Of a DNA stretch of 14,709 nt, positions 1 to 6,223 are shown piece by piece (position 1 is the stretch's first letter; each line of letters opens with the position of its first letter). The position numbers and the translations under genes were made by a program. Source of the stretch: Clostridiaceae bacterium (GTDB lineage Bacteria; Bacillota; Clostridia; Oscillospirales; Acutalibacteraceae); assembly GCA_016292575.1 (NCBI GenBank), contig JAEDIH010000036.1:1-14709 (forward strand), in the 5' to 3' direction. The notes under the pieces are model-generated. The model searched no databases. It was not told where the DNA came from and worked only from the letters and a program-made list of their open reading frames with translations.

Positions 1-25
1 CTGCCCGGTTGGTTTTTTACTTCTT

Positions 26-62
26 AGAGGCTTCGCTTAGTGCGACAGCCCCTTTATTGTTA
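26..62 (+). terminator. Hairpin at window edge, probable rightward terminator
   Basis: AGAGGCT (26-32) pairs with AGCCCCT (47-53) with one G-T wobble, and CGC (34-36) pairs with GCG (42-44) around a 5-nt loop. The run TTTATTGTT follows on the plus strand, which fits an intrinsic terminator for a gene lying left of the window. On the minus strand no T-run follows. The minus-strand reading starts GGGGCTGTCGC, which resembles termini of some insertion sequences, but no second end or transposase is visible. Confidence 0.4.
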
Positions 63-71
63 GAAATTTTA

Positions 72-146
72 TTAAAAGATGATTCTTAAAATTGTTCTGA
101 AAAAATGCTGATATAATTCACGGCAGAAACGGTAAAAGAGCAACAT
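72..146 (-). CDS. 24-residue amphipathic cationic peptide (unrecognised, toxin-like)
   Basis: Short reading frame from ATG at 146 to TAA at 72. I do not recognise the protein. It has an excellent ribosome site (AAGGAGG at 155-161, 8 nt from the ATG) and a near-consensus promoter (177-204), far better signals than a chance ORF this small would have. The peptide begins MLLFYRFCREL. Polar residues R6, R9/E10, Q13/H14, R17 and R21 recur every 3-4 positions; almost everything else is Leu, Ile, Phe or Tyr. A helix would therefore have one cationic face and one greasy face, net charge about +3. This resembles type I toxin peptides or small membrane peptides. Alternatives are a leader peptide, or the 5' remnant of a gene cut off near the hairpin at 26-53. 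Transcript and ribosome site are well supported; function is inference. Confidence 0.55.
   Translation of the reverse strand: MLLFYRFCRELYQHFFRTILRIIF
109..117 (+). promoter_or_regulatory. Extended -10 promoter, possible antisense RNA to the small peptide
   Basis: TGA-TATAAT at 109-117 is a perfect extended -10 element on the plus strand, inside the reverse-strand peptide gene. No good -35 is present (TTGTTC at 92-97 is only 14 bp away). Transcription would start near 124 and run antisense across the first codons, start codon (144-146) and ribosome site (155-161) of the peptide mRNA. AT-rich DNA yields TATAAT by chance, so this is tentative. Confidence 0.35.
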
Positions 147-176
147 AAAAGCCACCTCCTTCTCTTTTCTACATTC

Positions 177-204
177 AGTATACATCATAGCCAAAAAAAG
201 TCAA
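177..204 (-). promoter_or_regulatory. Promoter of the small peptide gene
   Basis: On the minus strand, TTGACT (204-199), a 16-bp spacer, then TATACT (182-177). The A/T-tract-rich DNA upstream (205-240) could act as an UP element. The start site would be near 170, giving a leader of about 25 nt that carries the AAGGAGG ribosome site. Confidence 0.65.
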
Positions 205-265
205 CACTTATTTAAAAAAATATTAACAATATTAAAAAAGCCCTTATACTTTCAGCCAAAAAAAG
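189..265. repeat. Direct repeat of a 12-bp AGCCAAAAAAAG element
   Basis: AGCCAAAAAAAG occurs at 189-200 and again at 254-265, 65 bp apart. The first copy lies in the spacer and edge of the peptide promoter. On the minus strand the second is followed by TATAAG, so it looks like a degenerate copy of the same promoter region. It may be a partial duplication or a regulator site; A-tract chance is possible. Confidence 0.35.
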
Positions 266-518
266 AAAGCTACGAAGCGTTGCCAACATGAAAACGAGCG
301 TTTTTTGCCTTCAGGCATTAAAAAAGCTACAATTAAGTAAGCGGCAAAAAGCCGACTTTACTTGTTTATAATTGGATTATGCAATTAACCTCAAAGACCT
401 AATGTTCTCACTGCGTTCATAAACGTTGGTGTTTTGCACAAAAAATCATGCATATCTTTATTAGTTTTAGCTAATAAATAGAAAAGCGAAAAATCGCAGT
501 TTTTTTTCAAAAAAAGGC
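205..518. other. AT-rich noncoding stretch with small hairpins
   Basis: No reading frame with a credible ribosome site was found here on either strand. It contains an imperfect hairpin at 335-363 (AAGTAA and CGGC pairing with GCCG and TTACTT), a -10-like TATAAT at 367-372 without a -35, a hairpin at 458-477 (TTATTAG/CTAATAA), and a short stem at 486-497 followed by eight T residues. The octamer GTTGGTGT occurs at 425-432 and again at 535-542, beside the promoter at 519-547. Confidence 0.5.
458..507 (+). terminator. Weak tandem hairpins with T-tract
   Basis: TTATTAG (458-464) pairs with CTAATAA (471-477). A second stem, GCGA (486-489) with TCGC (494-497), is followed by AG and then TTTTTTTT. 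The T-tract is strong but the last stem has only 4 bp. It may end a short transcript starting near 379 downstream of TATAAT (367-372), or insulate the promoter at 519-547. Confidence 0.35.
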
Positions 519-547
519 TTGCATTTTGCTGAATGTTGGTGTATTAT
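519..547 (+). promoter_or_regulatory. Promoter of a candidate small RNA
   Basis: TTGCAT (519-524), a 17-bp spacer and TATTAT (542-547) form a good sigma-A type promoter. The predicted start is near 554. No coding sequence with a ribosome site follows before the terminator at 641-671. Confidence 0.6.
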
Positions 548-553
548 ATGCTT

Positions 554-671
554 GCAGTTGAGGCGAGTGAGAACTCACTCAACCGCCTGATAATTTTGAC
601 AGCTTCTATATCAATGTTTTCTTCGTATTTTCTCCTTTTTAAAAGCGCCCGGCTTCTCCCCGGGCGTTTTT
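554..671 (+). ncRNA. Candidate small RNA of about 118 nt
   Basis: A promoter (519-547) and an intrinsic terminator (641-671) frame this segment, and no translatable frame with a ribosome site lies between them. The 5' part folds: GAGTGA and TCACTC pair around a 4-nt loop, extended by GGC/GCC across a bulge (about 561-586). A pyrimidine-rich linker follows, containing TCTCCTTTTT (631-640), complementary to purine-rich ribosome sites. A 5' hairpin, an unpaired anti-ribosome-site stretch and a 3' terminator is a common layout for regulatory RNAs in Firmicutes. It does not look like SRP RNA, tmRNA, RNase P RNA or a riboswitch I know. An unusually long untranslated leader is unlikely because the terminator intervenes. 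Confidence 0.45.
641..671 (+). terminator. Strong intrinsic terminator
   Basis: CGCCCGG (646-652) pairs perfectly with CCGGGCG (660-666) around a 7-nt loop, preceded by AAAA and followed by TTTTT (667-671). It lies upstream of the phosphodiesterase promoter at 731-760, so it ends the candidate RNA rather than that gene. Confidence 0.8.
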
Positions 672-730
672 AACTGTCTGCTCATATTCTTTTTTGTAAT
701 ATATTTTTTATTGTTCCGTTTCTCTCGGTA

Positions 731-760
731 TTGACTTTTTCAGGAAATAAATGTTAAAAT
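731..760 (+). promoter_or_regulatory. Promoter of the PI-PLC-like gene
   Basis: TTGACT (731-736), an 18-bp spacer and TAAAAT (755-760), with an extended TGT (752-754) just before the -10. Transcription would start near 767 and give a leader of about 78 nt. Confidence 0.65.
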
Positions 761-763
761 AAT

Positions 764-812
764 TAAGCAGTCACCTGTGCTTGTTTTCACTGCTTATCCT
801 GACGGTGGCTGC
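764..812 (+). promoter_or_regulatory. Mutually exclusive hairpins in the PI-PLC leader
   Basis: TAAGCAGT (764-771) pairs perfectly with ACTGCTTA (789-796). The overlapping segment GCAGTCACC (767-775) can instead pair with GGTGGCTGC (804-812) with one G-T wobble. The two folds share bases 767-771 and cannot coexist. No T-run follows either stem, so this is not a classical attenuator. If functional it may affect mRNA stability or access to the weak ribosome site (GGGG, 834-837). Confidence 0.35.
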
Positions 813-844
813 AAAAAATCAAAAAAATCAAACGGGGAAATCAT

Positions 845-1924
845 ATGAAAAAAACATTGGCATTTATTCTTACATTTATTATTCTTGCCCTTTCGGCAGT
901 GTGCGTTTCGGCTGCGGACGCCGATATCAACGGTGCAAACTGGATGAGCAGCGTTAACGGCTCGCTGCCCGTTACGGCAATCAATATGCCCGGCTCACAT
1001 GACTGCGCCACACAGTACATTTATGCAAGCCTGTTTGCCCGCACGCAGTCCCTCTCCGTTTTGCAGCAGCTTTACAACGGAGTCAGGTACCTTGACGTGC
1101 GCCTGAAGGTCAGCGGCGAAAGCATCCTTGCGGTACACAGTTTTTTAAACTGCAAAAAGAGCATCGGTCTTTTCCCGGAGAATCTGACCGCAAAGGATAT
1201 AGTTTCCGATTGCAGAAGCTTCCTTGAGAAAAACCCGGGCGAAACCATCCTTTTCCTTTTGAAGCAAGAGGACACAAAGGAGGACACCGAGCTTTTCAGC
1301 AAGTTCTATGACGAGCTTATTGCGCCCTGCCCCGGGCTTTGGTACCTCGAAAACAGGATTCCGAACCTTGACGAGGTCAGAGGAAAAATTGTACTGCTGC
1401 GCGTTGCCGACGCTGACTCGGCTCGCTTTGACGACAGCAACAGCGGTCTTAATTTTGAAAAATATCCCTATATTGAGTCAACCGATACTGACGATTTCCA
1501 TTACTACCCCATCAGAAGCAACAGGATCGCATTTGTCGGATATATGTATGTTCAGGATTCCTACATGATTGAGGGCGCAAAGAAAACCGAAACTATTGCA
1601 AACTTTTTTGACAGCGGTCTGCTCCAATCCGATTTCAACATCTGCTGCACAAACGCACACAACAAAAAATCTCCTTACGCAAATGCAAAGGAAATCAACG
1701 CTTTCCTTTCCTCCTATGAATTCAAGGAGGGCAAAACCTACGGCATTGTTGTTATGGATTTTGTTACAAAGGAGCTTTGCGAAAGGATCTACATGACAAA
1801 TTCACCTGTTATGACAAACAGCCCGAATGCCGCTGAGATTACGGAATTCAAAGGAAGCTACTCGTTCTTGGGCGAGCTTTTTGAAATAATCAGAGATTTT
1901 CTCCTTAGAATAGCGGTTTACTGA
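845..1924 (+). CDS. Secreted PI-PLC X-domain phosphodiesterase
   Basis: Member of the bacterial phosphatidylinositol-specific phospholipase C family, which cleaves the phosphodiester of inositol phospholipids or GPI-type lipids. Residues 1-23 form a signal peptide (Lys-Lys, hydrophobic core, cleavage after VSA). The X domain follows from about residue 33. Catalytic residues align with the Bacillus enzyme: H52-D53 in PGSHDCAT, D84-x-R86 in RYLDVRL, and H98 in LAVHS, i.e. the general-base and general-acid histidines and the active-site Asp/Arg pair. The family fold extends to about residue 320, and the last 20 residues form a hydrophobic amphipathic tail. The length of 359 is typical of slightly extended homologues. 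A GGGG ribosome site lies 7 nt before the ATG. The gene is monocistronic, between its own promoter and a terminator. The natural substrate is unknown; host membrane lipid is only a possibility. Confidence 0.88.
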   Translation: MKKTLAFILTFIILALSAVCVSAADADINGANWMSSVNGSLPVTAINMPGSHDCATQYIYASLFARTQSLSVLQQLYNGVRYLDVRLKVSGESILAVHSFLNCKKSIGLFPENLTAKDIVSDCRSFLEKNPGETILFLLKQEDTKEDTELFSKFYDELIAPCPGLWYLENRIPNLDEVRGKIVLLRVADADSARFDDSNSGLNFEKYPYIESTDTDDFHYYPIRSNRIAFVGYMYVQDSYMIEGAKKTETIANFFDSGLLQSDFNICCTNAHNKKSPYANAKEINAFLSSYEFKEGKTYGIVVMDFVTKELCERIYMTNSPVMTNSPNAAEITEFKGSYSFLGELFEIIRDFLLRIAVY

Positions 1925-1974
1925 ACGCCGGCACCGCAACCGCACTCAAAACAGGTTCCTTAATAATTGAACAA

Positions 1975-2015
1975 ACCGGACTGCCCGAAAAACGGACAGC
2001 CCGGTGTTTTCTTTT
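1975..2015. terminator. Bidirectional terminator between convergent genes
   Basis: ACCGG (1975-1979) pairs with CCGGT (2001-2005), with inner pairs CTG/CAG and CG/CG separated by mismatches. GTTTTCTTTT follows on the plus strand. It lies 50 nt past the phosphodiesterase and about 28 nt past the end of the converging operon, so it can serve both. Confidence 0.65.
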
Positions 2016-2042
2016 GCTGTAAATTCTGTGTAAGAGACGCGG

Positions 2043-2480
2043 TTATTTCATCATATCATGGAAGCCGTTCTCGTCAAGAAGCACAATTCCTGCTTCCTCG
2101 AGCACCTTGGTTGCGGTGGCGTTGTCATTGACTCTGAGAATGACATACGCTTTCTTTGTGTCGCGGGAGATGAAAGCATACATATACTCAACGTCGATAT
2201 GAGCATTTGCAAGAACTCTCATCGGCTTTGCAAAGCCGCCGGGAACATCGTCTATTCCGACTGCAATAACGCTTGTGACGGAAACCGTGAAGCCCGAATC
2301 CCTGAGCACCTTTTCAGTCTCGTGCGGCTTGTCAACAATAAGGCGCAGAATTCCGAAGTCGGTCGTATCGGCAATTGAAAGCGCGCGGATATCGACGCCG
2401 GCCTTTGCTATTGTTTCGGTGATCTCGGCAAGTCTGCCCGCCTTGTTTTCAACAAAGACGGAAATCTGTTTAATAAGCAT
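2043..2480 (-). CDS. Tandem ACT-domain protein, probable amino-acid sensor
   Basis: 145 residues made of two ACT domains (about 3-66 and 70-140), a small-molecule-binding fold that usually senses amino acids. The first starts IKQISVFVENKAGRLAEI, with the ligand-loop pattern N-K-x-G-R-L. The second contains VPGGFAKPMRVLANAHIDVEYM. There is no catalytic or DNA-binding domain, so it probably binds an amino acid and modulates a partner protein. It resembles the stand-alone ACT proteins often found beside phenylacetate-CoA ligase and indolepyruvate oxidoreductase genes. It is the last gene of the operon, 21 nt after paaK, with AAGGAGG 9 nt before its ATG. Aromatic amino acids are the natural ligand guess from context, which is inference. 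Confidence 0.85.
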   Translation of the reverse strand: MLIKQISVFVENKAGRLAEITETIAKAGVDIRALSIADTTDFGILRLIVDKPHETEKVLRDSGFTVSVTSVIAVGIDDVPGGFAKPMRVLANAHIDVEYMYAFISRDTKKAYVILRVNDNATATKVLEEAGIVLLDENGFHDMMK

Positions 2481-2501
2481 CTTCTCTTTCCTCCTTAATT
2501 T

Positions 2502-3809
2502 TTAATAGGTTACCTCTGTTCTGTTATCAATAACACGCTTTGCCTTACCCTCCGAGCGAGCGAGACTGCCCGGCTCAAGGAGTCTGACCTTTGCGTGAAC
2601 GTTGAGCGTGGACTGGAGAGCGCCTTCAATGCGCTTTTCGGTGTTTTCAAGTCCCTTAACGGTATCCGAGAACATCTCCGGAAGCATTTCAACCTGAACC
2701 TCCATCGTATCAAGATTGTTCTTTCTGTCAACGATGATGAGATAGTTTGCGGTAAGACCCAGCTCAAGCAGAACATGCTCAACCTGCGACGGGAAGACGT
2801 TGACGCCGCGGATAATGAGCATATCATCGCTGCGGCCCTTGGGCTTGCTCATTCTTACAGTGGTTCTTCCGCAGGCGCACTTTTCATGAGTGATGGAGGC
2901 AATGTCGCGCGTTCTGTACCTGATGAGCGGAAGCGCCTCCTTGCCGATGCAGGTGAAAACAAGCTCGCCGAATTCGCCGTCGGGAAGAACCTCAAGCGTA
3001 TCCGGGTCAACAACTTCGGGATAGAAATAGTCCTCGCAAACATGAAGACCATCCTGACATTCGCAGTTATACGCAACTCCGGGACCTGCTATCTCCGAAA
3101 GACCGTAAATATCATACGCCTTGATATCAAGCAGTTTTTCAATCTCTTTTCTCATGTTGTCTGTCCACGGCTCGGCGCCGAAAATTCCCGCGCGCAGCTT
3201 CAGCGACTTCGGGTCAATGCCCATATCGCGGATAGTCTCGCCGATGAACATTGCATATGACGGAGTGCAGCAAAGAATATCCGACTCAAAGTCCTGAAGG
3301 ATCTGTACCTGCCTTTTTGTGTTTCCGGAGGAAACGGGAATGGTTGTGGCTCCCATGTATTCCGCACCGTAATGCAGACCGAGTCCGCCGGTGAAAAGAC
3401 CGTAGCCGTAGGAAACGTGAACCTTATCGTTCTTTGTTGCACCGGCAGCAACGAGCGCTCTTGCCGCTCCGTCCGACCAGGCGTCGATATCGTGCTGTGT
3501 ATAGCCGACAACAGTCTGCTTTCCTGTTGTTCCCGAGGAAGCGTGGATTCTTGCAAGCTTATCCTTTTCAACGGCAAAAAGACCGAACGGATAGTTGTCT
3601 CTGAGATCCTGCTTCACGGTGAACGGAAGCTTTGTTATATCGTCGATTGAACGAATGTCCTCGGGTGAAACGCCTTTTTCGTCCAGAAGCCTTTTATAAA
3701 AAGGAACATGGTCATAGGCGTTTCTTACCATTTTGATAAGTCTTGCTGATTGAAGCGCACGCAGATAATTTCTTGAAGCGCACTCAATTTCGGGTTTGAA
3801 GATTCCCAT
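2502..3809 (-). CDS. paaK: Phenylacetate-CoA ligase (arylacetate-CoA ligase), copy 1
   Basis: AMP-forming ligase of the ANL superfamily: arylacetate + ATP + CoA gives arylacetyl-CoA + AMP + PPi. The phosphate-binding loop is SSGTTGKQTVVGYT (91-104). The acyl-adenylate motif YGLSEIAGPG lies mid-protein, the hinge region reads RSDDMLIIRGVNVFPSQVE, and the catalytic lysine lies in GKAKRV near the C-terminus; a CACGRTT segment is typical of PaaK. It has 435 residues, the usual length. I start at ATG 3809 (MGIFKPEIE, matching family N-termini), although AAGGAG is 14 nt away. An in-frame GTG at 3824 overlaps that ribosome site and is unlikely. It lies 30 nt after iorB and 21 nt before the ACT gene. 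It is a diverged paralogue of the first gene in the operon, so the two may differ in substrate. Confidence 0.9.
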   Translation of the reverse strand: MGIFKPEIECASRNYLRALQSARLIKMVRNAYDHVPFYKRLLDEKGVSPEDIRSIDDITKLPFTVKQDLRDNYPFGLFAVEKDKLARIHASSGTTGKQTVVGYTQHDIDAWSDGAARALVAAGATKNDKVHVSYGYGLFTGGLGLHYGAEYMGATTIPVSSGNTKRQVQILQDFESDILCCTPSYAMFIGETIRDMGIDPKSLKLRAGIFGAEPWTDNMRKEIEKLLDIKAYDIYGLSEIAGPGVAYNCECQDGLHVCEDYFYPEVVDPDTLEVLPDGEFGELVFTCIGKEALPLIRYRTRDIASITHEKCACGRTTVRMSKPKGRSDDMLIIRGVNVFPSQVEHVLLELGLTANYLIIVDRKNNLDTMEVQVEMLPEMFSDTVKGLENTEKRIEGALQSTLNVHAKVRLLEPGSLARSEGKAKRVIDNRTEVTY

Positions 3810-3839
3810 TGTTTTTTTACACACTCCTTGCAGTCGATT

Positions 3840-4415
3840 TTATTCCGCGCTGTATCCGTAGGCGAACGCCCTGAGGTTCATTTCAACGGTCTTAGACGGA
3901 ACGGACGTTTCTATTATCTTTGAAAAGCTCTCCCTGTCAATTCCGAGGAAGCGTACTGCGGCGCCGAGCAGAACAACGTTTGCGCACTTTGCGCTGCCTG
4001 CCTTGAGCGCAAGGTTCAACGCGTCAACCGGAATGACCTTAATATCGTTCTTGCAAAGCTTTTCGATAATATTCTCGGGATATTCGGCCCTGCCCATGAT
4101 TACGGGCATGGGATCTATTCTTTGCGTGCCGGTTATAAGCACGCCGCCTTTTTTGAGATACGGCAGCCATCTTGCAGACTCAAGCTGCTCAAAGGAAAGA
4201 ATGATGTCCGCCTCGCCCTTTTCAATTACCGAGGAAAAAACCTTGCTTCCGAAGCGGACATAGGTCACAACACTTCCGCCGCGCTGGCTCATTCCGTGAA
4301 CCTCGCTGACCTTAACGTCATAGCCCTCTTCGGTGAAATACTTTCCCATAAGCTTTGAGGCAAGCAGCGTTCCCTGTCCGCCGACGCCGACAATGAGAAT
4401 ATTTTTTGTTTCCAT
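3840..4415 (-). CDS. iorB: Indolepyruvate:ferredoxin oxidoreductase, beta subunit
   Basis: Small gamma-domain-type subunit of the 2-oxoacid:ferredoxin oxidoreductase that converts arylpyruvate + CoA + oxidised ferredoxin reversibly to arylacyl-CoA + CO2 + reduced ferredoxin. The protein has 191 residues starting METKNILIVG. It shows the family's glycine-rich GVGGQGTLLAS motif and VHGMSQRGGSVV. The start is fixed by translational coupling: iorA's TAA and this ATG share one base (TAATG, 4417-4413), and the ribosome site AGGAGGAGAG lies inside the end of iorA. An upstream in-frame extension to 4484 lies wholly in iorA and lacks family similarity. It is cytoplasmic and has no iron-sulfur site; those are in IorA. 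Confidence 0.93.
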   Translation of the reverse strand: METKNILIVGVGGQGTLLASKLMGKYFTEEGYDVKVSEVHGMSQRGGSVVTYVRFGSKVFSSVIEKGEADIILSFEQLESARWLPYLKKGGVLITGTQRIDPMPVIMGRAEYPENIIEKLCKNDIKVIPVDALNLALKAGSAKCANVVLLGAAVRFLGIDRESFSKIIETSVPSKTVEMNLRAFAYGYSAE

Positions 4416-6184
4416 TACTGCTCTCCTCCTTTTTCTATAGCGCCGAATTTGCAGGCCGCCGTGCAGATGCCGCAGCCAACACACTGATTTTCATCGATGA
4501 GCGCCCTTGTTTTTCCGCCGGCAGCCGTTTGCGAAAGAGCCGGACAGCCGACAGAAAGGCAGGCTTTGCAGCCAACGCACTTTTCGGTGTTGACAACAAG
4601 CGGTTTTTCGTGCTTAACTTTTTTGAGCAAGGCGCACGGACGGCGCGAAATGATGAGGGACGGTTCTTTTTTTGCAAGTTCTTCTTTAATAACCTGCTTT
4701 GTTTCGGCAACATTAAACGGATCGACAACGCGAACGGAGTTGATTCCGATTGCGTGCGCGAGTGCTTCAAGATTGACCGCAACGGTCGGATCGTTTCTGA
4801 TAGTCAGTCCGTTTGCCGGGTTGTTCTGGTGACCCGTCATGCCCGTTATGGAGTTATCAAGAACGATAACGGTTGAAATGCCCTTGTTATACGCAATGTC
4901 AATAAGTCCGGTGATTCCGGAATGAATGAAGGTCGAATCTCCGATAACGGCAACGCTCTTCGCCGCCTGCGCTTCACCTCTTGCAGTGTTGAAGCCGTGC
5001 AGCGCACTGACGGACGCGCCCATGCAGACGCAGGAGTCCATCATTGAAAGCGGAGCCTGTGCGCCGAGCGTATAGCAGCCGATATCTCCGCTGACATATA
5101 GATGAAGTCCCCTGAGCGCATAGTAAAGTCCCCTGTGCGGACAGCCGGCGCAAAGTACCGGCGGACGCGGCGGAATTTCATCGGGGAAAGCAAGCGCATC
5201 GGGTTCTTCGCCGAGCAAGGCTTTTTTAATTGTTGCCTGCGAAAATTCTCCGAGCGGCGAAAAAATGCTCTTACCCTCAACCCGGACGCCGATGGCTTTG
5301 CAATGATTTTCGATTATCGGATCAAGCTCCTCGATAACAACAAGCCTTTCAACATTCTTTGCAAACTCCTTAATAAGCTCAACCGGAAGCGGATTAACCA
5401 TTCCGAGCTTCAAAAAGCTTGCCTTTTCGCCGAGAGCTTCCCTTGCATAAGTATATGATGTTCCGGCGCTGATAACGCCGAGCTTTCTGTCGAAATATTC
5501 TACGGTATTTACACCGAGCTTTACGGCCTCGGTGTCCGCCCACTCGGTGAGCGCCTTTGTCCTCTGCTCAACTCTGACGTGAGCACCCTTTGCCATTGCC
5601 GGCATCATGACGTTTTTCATCACGTCTTTTTTGTATTCTTTCAGCTGTCTTTCCTCACGGGGGGAAAGAGCGACAAGCGAGCGTGAATGGGAAACCCTTG
5701 TTGAAAGACGCAGCAGAAACGGCGAATCATATTTTTCCGAAAGCTCAAAGGCAAGCTTTGCAAAGGAAAGACATTCGCTGCTGTCGGACGGCTCAAGCAT
5801 CGGTGTTTTGGACGCTATTGCGTGGTGGCGCGAGTCCTGCTCGTTTTGCGAGGAGTGCATTCCGGGGTCATCGGCAACGGCGCAGACCATTCCGCCGTTC
5901 ACGCCGATATATGAAGCGGTGTAGAGCGGATCGGCGGCAACATTCAGACCGACATGCTTCATTGCGCAAAAGCTCCTTGCACCACCGAGCGACGCGCCGA
6001 AAGCGGCCTCAAACGCAACCTTTTCGTTCGGCGCCCACTCGCAGTAAATCTCGTCATACTTTGCGGCAGCTTCGGTAATTTCGGTGCTCGGCGTTCCGGG
6101 ATAGGCGGAAACAAAGCTCGCGCCTGCTTCAAAAAGTCCTCTGGCAACAGCCTCATTGCCAAGAAGGAGAGTTTTCTTTTCCAT
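4415..6184 (-). CDS. iorA: Indolepyruvate:ferredoxin oxidoreductase, alpha subunit
   Basis: Large, oxygen-sensitive catalytic subunit (589 residues, usual length). An N-terminal pyruvate:ferredoxin-oxidoreductase-type domain begins LLLGNEAVARG, with AYPGTPSTEI (28-37). The thiamine-diphosphate domain has CAGCPHRG (345-352), SGDIGCYTLG (365-374) and the cofactor motif GDS (415-417) through DNS (443-445). The C-terminus carries two [4Fe-4S] sites: Cys536, 539, 542 and 547 (C-x2-C-x2-C-x4-CP), and Cys568, 571, 574 and 578 (C-x2-C-x2-C-x3-C), where Lys579 replaces the usual proline. It acts with IorB on indolepyruvate, phenylpyruvate and hydroxyphenylpyruvate. It lies 39 nt after the first paaK. 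The two flanking ligases suggest its acyl-CoA product or substrate is exchanged with free arylacetates. Confidence 0.94.
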   Translation of the reverse strand: MEKKTLLLGNEAVARGLFEAGASFVSAYPGTPSTEITEAAAKYDEIYCEWAPNEKVAFEAAFGASLGGARSFCAMKHVGLNVAADPLYTASYIGVNGGMVCAVADDPGMHSSQNEQDSRHHAIASKTPMLEPSDSSECLSFAKLAFELSEKYDSPFLLRLSTRVSHSRSLVALSPREERQLKEYKKDVMKNVMMPAMAKGAHVRVEQRTKALTEWADTEAVKLGVNTVEYFDRKLGVISAGTSYTYAREALGEKASFLKLGMVNPLPVELIKEFAKNVERLVVIEELDPIIENHCKAIGVRVEGKSIFSPLGEFSQATIKKALLGEEPDALAFPDEIPPRPPVLCAGCPHRGLYYALRGLHLYVSGDIGCYTLGAQAPLSMMDSCVCMGASVSALHGFNTARGEAQAAKSVAVIGDSTFIHSGITGLIDIAYNKGISTVIVLDNSITGMTGHQNNPANGLTIRNDPTVAVNLEALAHAIGINSVRVVDPFNVAETKQVIKEELAKKEPSLIISRRPCALLKKVKHEKPLVVNTEKCVGCKACLSVGCPALSQTAAGGKTRALIDENQCVGCGICTAACKFGAIEKGGEQ

Positions 6185-6223
6185 AGTTTTAAACCTCTTT
6201 TACTGAACCCTTTGTTATCGGTT

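Noticed and set aside
1..60. Insertion sequence end
   Set aside because: GGGGCTGTCGC on the minus strand is suggestive, but there is no transposase, target duplication or partner end in the window.
301..326. Bidirectional terminator (TTTTTTGCC, TTCA, GGCATTAAAAAA)
   Set aside because: The T-run is 5' of the stem on both strands, so it would not terminate transcription.
205..518. Known riboswitch or housekeeping RNA (SRP, tmRNA, 6S, RNase P)
   Set aside because: None of the conserved cores I know could be found.
613..672. Short frame starting ATG 613 in the candidate RNA
   Set aside because: No ribosome site, and its codons run through the terminator stem.
2595..3260. 221-codon plus-strand open frame opposite paaK
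   Set aside because: Mirror of a strongly coding gene, no ribosome site, no recognisable protein.
3810..3824. GTG start of the second paaK at 3824
   Set aside because: It overlaps the AAGGAG ribosome site by one base; ATG 3809 matches family N-termini.
4416..4484. Longer iorB start at 4484
   Set aside because: The extension lies wholly inside iorA; the TAATG coupling and the METKNILIVG start match the family.
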